DNA of 64,000 nucleotides from Rheinheimera salexigens. GTDB taxonomy: Bacteria; Pseudomonadota; Gammaproteobacteria; Enterobacterales; Alteromonadaceae. The notes beneath the pieces are model-generated. The model searched no databases and had not been told where the DNA came from. It saw only the letters and a program-made list of their open reading frames with translations. A program made the translations under genes and the position numbers. This document shows positions 58,246 to 64,000 of the stretch, piece by piece. The stretch is from positions 495,466 through 559,465 of the forward strand of contig NZ_MKEK01000001.1 of NCBI RefSeq assembly GCF_001752395.1, given 5' to 3'. Position 1 is the first letter of the stretch. The number at the start of each line of letters is the position of its first letter.

Positions 58246-59184
58246 ATGAAAGTTGCCGTTTTAGGTGCCGCCGGTGGTATAGGTCAGGCATTATCCTTGC
58301 TATTAAAGTTAGACTTACCAGCTGGAACAGATTTGGCATTATATGATCTGGCTCCTGTTACACCAGGTGTGGCGGTTGATTTAAGCCATATCCCAACAGC
58401 TGTAACCGTAACAGGCTATGGTAAAGAAGATTTAAATACAGCATTAAAAGATGCCGATATTGTGATGATCCCAGCGGGTATGCCACGCAAGCCAGGTATG
58501 GACCGTTCAGATTTATTTAATATTAATGCCGGTGTAGTAAAAACCTTAGCTGAAGCCATTGTGCAGCAATGCCCTAAAGCCTTAGTGGGTATTATTACTA
58601 ACCCAGTAAATACCACTGTTGCTATTGCAGCCGATGTATTTAAAAAAGCCGGTACTTACGATGCTCGTCGTTTATTTGGTGTAACCACACTAGATGTTAT
58701 CCGTGCTGAAACCTTTATTGGCCAGTTAAAAGGTAAGAATCCAACAGATGTACACGTGCCAGTTATTGGTGGACACAGTGGTACAACTATTCTGCCATTA
58801 CTATCTCAAGTTGCCGGTGTTAGCTTTACGGATGACGAAGTTGCATCATTAACAACTCGGATCCAAAATGCGGGTACTGAAGTGGTAGAAGCGAAAGCCG
58901 GTGGCGGATCAGCGACTTTATCTATGGGCCAAGCTGCAGCACGTTTTTGCTTGTCATTAGTTAAAGGCTTACAAGGTGAAGCGGTTAATGAATACGCTTA
59001 TGTAGAAGGTGACGGTGAGCACGCTCGTTTCTTCGCCCAGCCTTTAGTCTTAGGTAAAAACGGCGTAGAAAAGCTATTACCTATTGGCGAATTAAGTGCT
59101 TTTGAACAAAAAGCCATGAACGACATGTTACCAACGTTACAAGGTGATATTACGCTTGGCGAAGACTTTGTTAAAAATAACTAA
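58246..59184 (+). CDS. mdh: Malate dehydrogenase
   Basis: The 312-residue NAD-dependent enzyme has the N-terminal Rossmann motif [16 protein letters not shown], substrate-binding MPRKPGMDR and catalytic His in [13 protein letters not shown]. It oxidises malate to oxaloacetate. The frame is open four codons upstream, but GGAGAG before the ATG at 58246 and the family length decide the start. Confidence 0.97.
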   Translation: MKVAVLGAAGGIGQALSLLLKLDLPAGTDLALYDLAPVTPGVAVDLSHIPTAVTVTGYGKEDLNTALKDADIVMIPAGMPRKPGMDRSDLFNINAGVVKTLAEAIVQQCPKALVGIITNPVNTTVAIAADVFKKAGTYDARRLFGVTTLDVIRAETFIGQLKGKNPTDVHVPVIGGHSGTTILPLLSQVAGVSFTDDEVASLTTRIQNAGTEVVEAKAGGGSATLSMGQAAARFCLSLVKGLQGEAVNEYAYVEGDGEHARFFAQPLVLGKNGVEKLLPIGELSAFEQKAMNDMLPTLQGDITLGEDFVKNN

Positions 59185-59217
59185 GTTTTAAACTCACTTC
59201 TTTATAATGAAGAGATA

Positions 59218-59242
59218 AAAAAAGGCGCTTAGCGCCTTTTTT
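59218..59242. terminator. Bidirectional terminator between mdh and ispB
   Basis: A-rich sequence, GGCGC, loop TTA, GCGCC and six T form a perfect stem with A and T tracts on both sides, so it can serve both convergent genes. Confidence 0.92.
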
Positions 59243-59298
59243 GTTGTTTGATTTAATTATTATATAAACTTAAGTTATAGATACTTAAGAAGAAATGC

Positions 59299-60270
59299 TT
59301 AATGATTGCGTGATACCGCAATATCAGCCAATGCCAGCAAAGCATCTTTGTATTCAGATTCAGGAATATTAACCAAAGCTTGCCGAGCATTTTCAGCTTC
59401 TTGCTCTGCTATTTTCCGAGTATATTCAAACGCTTTAGTTTCATTAAGCGCTGCCATAATAGCATCAAGATGGGTTAAACCATTGCCATCGGTTATCGCC
59501 GCTTTAATTAGGCTTTGTTGTTCAGCAGTACCATGTTTTAAGGCATAGATTAACGGCAACGTTGGTTTACCTTCAGCTAAATCATCGCCGATATTTTTTC
59601 CCAGCTCAGAAGCATCTGCTTGGTAATCCAGCACATCATCAATTAACTGAAACGCAGTACCTAAGTGCATACCGTATCGCTGCATGCTTTCAACTATCGC
59701 TTCGGGCTGCTCAGCTATAACAGCAGCAAGCTGGGTAGCCGCTTCAAATAATTTAGCTGTTTTGCAATAAATTACCTGCATATAGCTTTGCTCAGTGGTG
59801 TCTGGGTCGTTAATATTCATTAACTGCAACACTTCACCTTCAGCAATAATATTAGTGGCATCCGCTAATATATGCATGATGCGCATATTATTTAGCTCAA
59901 CCATCATCTGAAACGAGCGGCTATACAAAAAATCACCAACTAATACACTGGCTTGGTTACCAAACACGGCATTTGCTGTTTGTTTACCACGACGTAAAGT
60001 AGACTCATCTACAACATCATCATGTAATAGTGTGGAGGTGTGAATAAACTCAATAATAGCGGCAATAGACAGGTGTTGTTCACCTTGATAGCCTAAGGCT
60101 CTCGCTGCTAATACTGCTAGCAGAGGCCGCAAACGTTTACCGCCACTATTAACAATATAAATGCCTAATTGATTAATTAGCGCTACGTCTGAATTTAATT
60201 GTGAAAAAATATGCCGATTCACTGCTGCCATATCGGTGGCAGTAAGTTGCTGGATCTGTTGAAGAGACAT
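59299..60270 (-). CDS. ispB: Octaprenyl diphosphate synthase
   Basis: The 323-residue trans-prenyltransferase has both Asp-rich motifs (LLHDDVVDES and FQLIDDVLDYQ). It makes the ubiquinone side chain; E. coli IspB has the same length. The chosen ATG at 60270 gives SLQQIQQLTATDMAAVN at the N-terminus; a TTG three codons upstream is open but unlikely. The SD is weak. It is divergent from rplU. Confidence 0.94.
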   Translation of the reverse strand: MSLQQIQQLTATDMAAVNRHIFSQLNSDVALINQLGIYIVNSGGKRLRPLLAVLAARALGYQGEQHLSIAAIIEFIHTSTLLHDDVVDESTLRRGKQTANAVFGNQASVLVGDFLYSRSFQMMVELNNMRIMHILADATNIIAEGEVLQLMNINDPDTTEQSYMQVIYCKTAKLFEAATQLAAVIAEQPEAIVESMQRYGMHLGTAFQLIDDVLDYQADASELGKNIGDDLAEGKPTLPLIYALKHGTAEQQSLIKAAITDGNGLTHLDAIMAALNETKAFEYTRKIAEQEAENARQALVNIPESEYKDALLALADIAVSRNH

Positions 60271-60382
60271 AAAAAACAACTGCTTAAACCCAAGAATGGT
60301 AACAATTCTACACTATCGTGAGGCGAGTCCCAAAGTAAAACTCGATCATTTTAGCTTATCAATGATCTTTTTTTATTTCTAC

Positions 60383-60411
60383 TTGCGGCTGTAGTGGAAA
60401 TTGCGTACAAT
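60383..60411 (+). promoter_or_regulatory. Promoter of rplU-rpmA
   Basis: TTGCGG (60383-60388), a 17-bp spacer and TACAAT (60406-60411) form a good sigma-70 promoter. The discriminator TCGCGCCC is GC-rich, suggesting stringent control like that of rplM. Confidence 0.75.
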
Positions 60412-60481
60412 TCGCGCCCTGTGAATTGAATTAACACGCCCCCTTTAATATGGCTATGGCGTGCTTTGTACGGAGTTAACT

Positions 60482-60790
60482 ATGTACGCGGTTTTCCAAA
60501 GTGGCGGTAAACAGCACCGTGTGACGGAAGGTCAAACTCTACGTCTAGAAAAACTAGATTTAGAAACCGGCGCAACAATCGAATTTACACCTTTGATGAT
60601 CGCCAATGGCGAAGAAATCAGCATCGGTGCACCTTTATTAGAAGGTGGTAAAGTGGTAGCGGAAGTGGTCAATCATGGCCGTGGCGATAAAATTAAAATC
60701 GTTAAATTCCGCCGTCGTAAGCATTCACGTAATCAGATGGGCCACCGCCAGTGGTTTACTGAAGTGAAAATCACCAGCATCAGCGCGTAA
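60482..60790 (+). CDS. rplU: 50S ribosomal protein L21
   Basis: The 102-residue L21 begins [14 protein letters not shown] and carries [20 protein letters not shown] near the end. GGAG lies just before the ATG at 60482; the open frame extends upstream without support. It is co-transcribed with rpmA. Confidence 0.98.
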   Translation: MYAVFQSGGKQHRVTEGQTLRLEKLDLETGATIEFTPLMIANGEEISIGAPLLEGGKVVAEVVNHGRGDKIKIVKFRRRKHSRNQMGHRQWFTEVKITSISA

Positions 60791-60805
60791 CAGGAGTATC
60801 GACAC

Positions 60806-61063
60806 ATGGCAAGTAAGAAAGGTGTAGGTAGCACTCGAAACGGTCGCGATTCAGAATCTAAACGTTTAGGTGTTAAGCGTTTTGGTGGTGAGTCGGTTCT
60901 AGCTGGTAGCATCATTGTGCGTCAACGTGGTACTAAATTCCACGCTGGCTCTAACGTTGGTATTGGTAAAGATCACACTTTATTCGCTTTAACTGAAGGT
61001 AAAGTGAAGTTTCAAGTGAAAGGCGAGCACAATCGTAGATTCGTCAGCATTGTAAGCGAATAA
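60806..61063 (+). CDS. rpmA: 50S ribosomal protein L27
   Basis: The 85-residue L27 has the N-terminal tail reaching the peptidyl-transferase centre ([20 protein letters not shown]). There is no cleavable Firmicute-type extension. AGGAG precedes the ATG. It follows rplU by 15 bases and precedes obgE, the classic order. Confidence 0.98.
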   Translation: MASKKGVGSTRNGRDSESKRLGVKRFGGESVLAGSIIVRQRGTKFHAGSNVGIGKDHTLFALTEGKVKFQVKGEHNRRFVSIVSE

Positions 61064-61076
61064 GCTTACTGCTGTG

Positions 61077-61105
61077 AAAAAACCCCGCCTTGTGCGGGGT
61101 TTTTT
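61077..61105. terminator. Rho-independent terminator of rplU-rpmA
   Basis: AAAAAACCCCGC, loop CTTGT, GCGGGGTTTTTT form a perfect 12-bp stem with flanking A and T tracts. Confidence 0.93.
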
Positions 61106-61186
61106 ATTAAAAAAATTCATTTTGATCTAGGTATTTTATATTTTTAGCCTAAGCTAAGTTATACTTATAGGTCAGCTAGTAGCTAG

Positions 61187-62389
<1,203 letters not shown>

Positions 62390-62398
62390 GGTTAGCTG

Positions 62399-62887
62399 AT
62401 GAAAATTTCTATGATTGCAGCGATGGCCAATAACCGTGTTATTGGCCTAGATAATCAAATGCCTTGGCATCTGCCCATTGATTTACAGCACTTTAAAGCG
62501 GTTACTTTAGGTAAGCCTGTGGTGATGGGGCGTAAAACCTTTGATTCTATAGGTCGATTATTACCTGGCCGGCGTAATGTCGTTATTAGCCGACAATCGC
62601 CGCAAGATAATAAAGGCGCTGATTGGGTCACTGATTTAGAGCAAGCTTTCGCTTTATTGTCTGATGCTGAAGAAATTATGGTGATTGGTGGTGGTCAAAT
62701 TTATCAGCAATGTTTACCCTTCGCTCAGCGCTTATACTTAACAGAAATTGCTTTAAGCACGCCAGGTGATGCTTTTTTTCCGGATTATCAAGCCGTAGCA
62801 AACTGGCAATTGGTTGATGAGCAATATCATGCGGCGGATCAACGTAACCCACACTCATGTCGCTTTATAACTCTAGAGCGTAACTAA
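62399..62887 (+). CDS. folA: Dihydrofolate reductase
   Basis: The 162-residue enzyme has the chromosomal DHFR pattern: ISMIAAMANNRVIG, the M20 loop LDNQMPWHLPIDLQHFK with the catalytic acidic residue Asp, GRKTFDSIGR and IMVIGGGQIYQ. It reduces dihydrofolate with NADPH and is the trimethoprim target. AAGG lies before the ATG. It follows obgE by 9 bases and is probably cotranscribed with it. Confidence 0.96.
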   Translation: MKISMIAAMANNRVIGLDNQMPWHLPIDLQHFKAVTLGKPVVMGRKTFDSIGRLLPGRRNVVISRQSPQDNKGADWVTDLEQAFALLSDAEEIMVIGGGQIYQQCLPFAQRLYLTEIALSTPGDAFFPDYQAVANWQLVDEQYHAADQRNPHSCRFITLERN

Positions 62888-62976
62888 AACCGAGTATAAA
62901 ACGGCCAGTTATTTGCGCCCTTATTGGCATGTTGTTAGTATAGTCTGGTATCCATTCAGTCAGTCAGGAGTAGTAC

Positions 62977-63348
62977 ATGAGATTAGTACCAACTTTGCTT
63001 TGCAGTGTTGTAGTTGGATTTGCGACGTTTTCGTCGCCTGTGGCCTTAGCTGATGATCAGATAGCTGCTTCAATGTGTGATTATGTTGCTGCAGACGATA
63101 AAAATAGATTGCGTAAGGTTTTAAGTGATCAGCGATTAAGATTACGAAATGTTTATGAGGGTATATTTTGTGATGGCAATAGCTTGATCCGTTATGCGTT
63201 TATTAATAATGCCGCCGATGTTGGCGAGTTTATTATTAAGCAACTACCTTCGTCAGCGGTTGCAGATTCAGGTGATATTGCTTGGGCTGAAGCCAATGGC
63301 CATAATGCCTCGGCTTTATTAGATGTGTTAAAACAACGTGCAGAATAA
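62977..63348 (+). CDS. DUF3718 family exported protein
   Basis: The 123-residue protein has a signal peptide (LVPTLLCSVVVGFATFSSPVALA) and a small alpha-helical mature domain with two cysteines (MCDYVAADDKNRLRK and GIFCDGNSLIRYAF). These fit the DUF3718 family of Alteromonadales. Function is unknown. AGGAG lies 6 bases before the ATG, and a terminator follows. The family name is from memory. Confidence 0.65.
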   Translation: MRLVPTLLCSVVVGFATFSSPVALADDQIAASMCDYVAADDKNRLRKVLSDQRLRLRNVYEGIFCDGNSLIRYAFINNAADVGEFIIKQLPSSAVADSGDIAWAEANGHNASALLDVLKQRAE

Positions 63349-63371
63349 TACTCAGTAATAGTAATATTTAG

Positions 63372-63402
63372 AAAAAAAATCCGCTAACTAGCGGATTTTT
63401 TT
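63372..63402. terminator. Bidirectional terminator after the DUF3718 gene
   Basis: AAAAATCCGCTA, loop AC, TAGCGGATTTTT form a perfect 12-bp stem with A and T tracts, between the DUF3718 gene and the convergent chemoreceptor. Confidence 0.92.
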
Positions 63403-63426
63403 ATGGCTTAAATCGATGTGCAACCG

Positions 63427-64000
63427 TTAAACTTTAAACTGTGCTACCGACAAGCGTAACTCTTCTGCTAAGCGCGCGACTTCATGACTAGACTCAGATG
63501 TCTGCTCTGCACCAGAAGCGGTTTCTTCAGCAATAGAGACAATAGACTCTAATAGTTTACTTATTTCGTGTGACACTTGATTCTGCTCTTTAGCCGCATC
63601 TGAAATTTGCTCACTACGGTCATGAGCAGAATGCACAGCATCAGTTATTGAATCTAATGCAGTAGTAGCAATTTCAGTTTTCTGCACACAGTTTTCGGCT
63701 TGTTTTTTACCTTTTGCCATCGCTTCAACAGCGGCATGAGCACCACTTTGCAGTACTTGGATCATAGCCTGAATTTCTTGAGTAGAGGCTTGAGTTTTGC
63801 TAGCAAGAGAACGTACCTCATCGGCAACAACCGCAAATCCTCGGCCTTGCTCACCGGCACGGGCAGCTTCAATAGCGGCATTCAGTGCTAATAAGTTAGT
63901 TTGATCAGCTATGCTGCGGATGACATCTAAGATGCTGCCAATAGAAGCGCTATCTTTATGCAACTTGTTAATGACGACCGAAGCTTGATCAACTTCATGA
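63427..64000 (-). CDS. Methyl-accepting chemotaxis protein, C-terminal part (partial)
   Basis: The reverse strand is open from the window edge to the stop at 63427, giving the last 190 or so residues of a chemoreceptor. The signalling tip is present ([20 protein letters not shown], then [15 protein letters not shown]), followed by the descending coiled coil and the end VAQFKV. No CheR-binding pentapeptide is at the C-terminus. It is clearly different from the tandem pair at 10-14 kb. Sensor and membrane parts lie outside the window. Confidence 0.9.
   Translation of the reverse strand, partial: HEVDQASVVINKLHKDSASIGSILDVIRSIADQTNLLALNAAIEAARAGEQGRGFAVVADEVRSLASKTQASTQEIQAMIQVLQSGAHAAVEAMAKGKKQAENCVQKTEIATTALDSITDAVHSAHDRSEQISDAAKEQNQVSHEISKLLESIVSIAEETASGAEQTSESSHEVARLAEELRLSVAQFKV

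Overview
The window looks like a contiguous chromosomal segment of a gammaproteobacterium of the Alteromonadales type. The gene orders lpt-kds, mlaFEDCB-ibaG-murA, degS-degQ-zapG, and zapE-rplM-rpsI-petABC-sspAB are typical of that group, as are the small Shewanella/Rheinheimera-type families (DUF3019, DUF3718, MipA/OmpV). Moderate AT richness and frequent TTG/GTG starts fit Rheinheimera, Arsukibacterium or Alishewanella, but the genus is a guess. No insertion sequence, prophage, CRISPR array, rRNA or tRNA was seen.

Layout. 1-10.2 kb: a partial SWIM/SNF2 helicase, an SRPBCC protein, comM, pyrC, a 51-residue acidic Cys-motif protein, a Bcr-type efflux pump, a coupled mipA-DUF3019-response regulator-histidine kinase operon, and a ThrE-like exporter. 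10.4-25 kb: two tandem, partly homogenised chemoreceptor genes, a membrane protein of unknown function, a DEDDh exonuclease with a cNMP/CBS/DUF294 protein, a BCCT transporter with an outer-membrane porin, an RNA methyltransferase, an exported amidohydrolase and fumC. 25.3-31.2 kb: a complete six-gene Mrp Na+/H+ antiporter operon with fused MrpA-MrpB.

31.2-43.8 kb holds the envelope and nitrogen-PTS block. On the minus strand are yrbG-kdsD-kdsC-lptC-lptA-lptB-rpoN-hpf-ptsN-rapZ-npr. Divergently transcribed on the plus strand are mlaFEDCB-ibaG-murA. The rpoN gene carries a one-base frameshift in a seven-base A/T run, so sigma-54 is not encoded in a single frame. 43.9-53.2 kb: degS, degQ, zapG, zapE, ribosomal proteins L13/S9 behind a stringent-type promoter and leader hairpin, the cytochrome bc1 operon and the sspAB stringent-starvation genes.

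53.2-64 kb: ilvY/ilvC, an unannotated CsrB-like regulatory RNA on the minus strand (14 AGGA motifs in about 230 bases, many in hairpin loops), a Dyp-type peroxidase behind a perfect 20-bp palindrome, argR/mdh, ispB/rplU-rpmA, obgE, folA, a DUF3718 protein and the 3' part of another chemoreceptor. The main points of interest are the CsrB-like RNA with its helically phased TGTAAT boxes, the rpoN frameshift, the 14-bp tandem repeat array within a 13-bp inverted repeat at 17.8 kb, and the duplicated chemoreceptor locus whose 3' end runs into its convergent neighbour.
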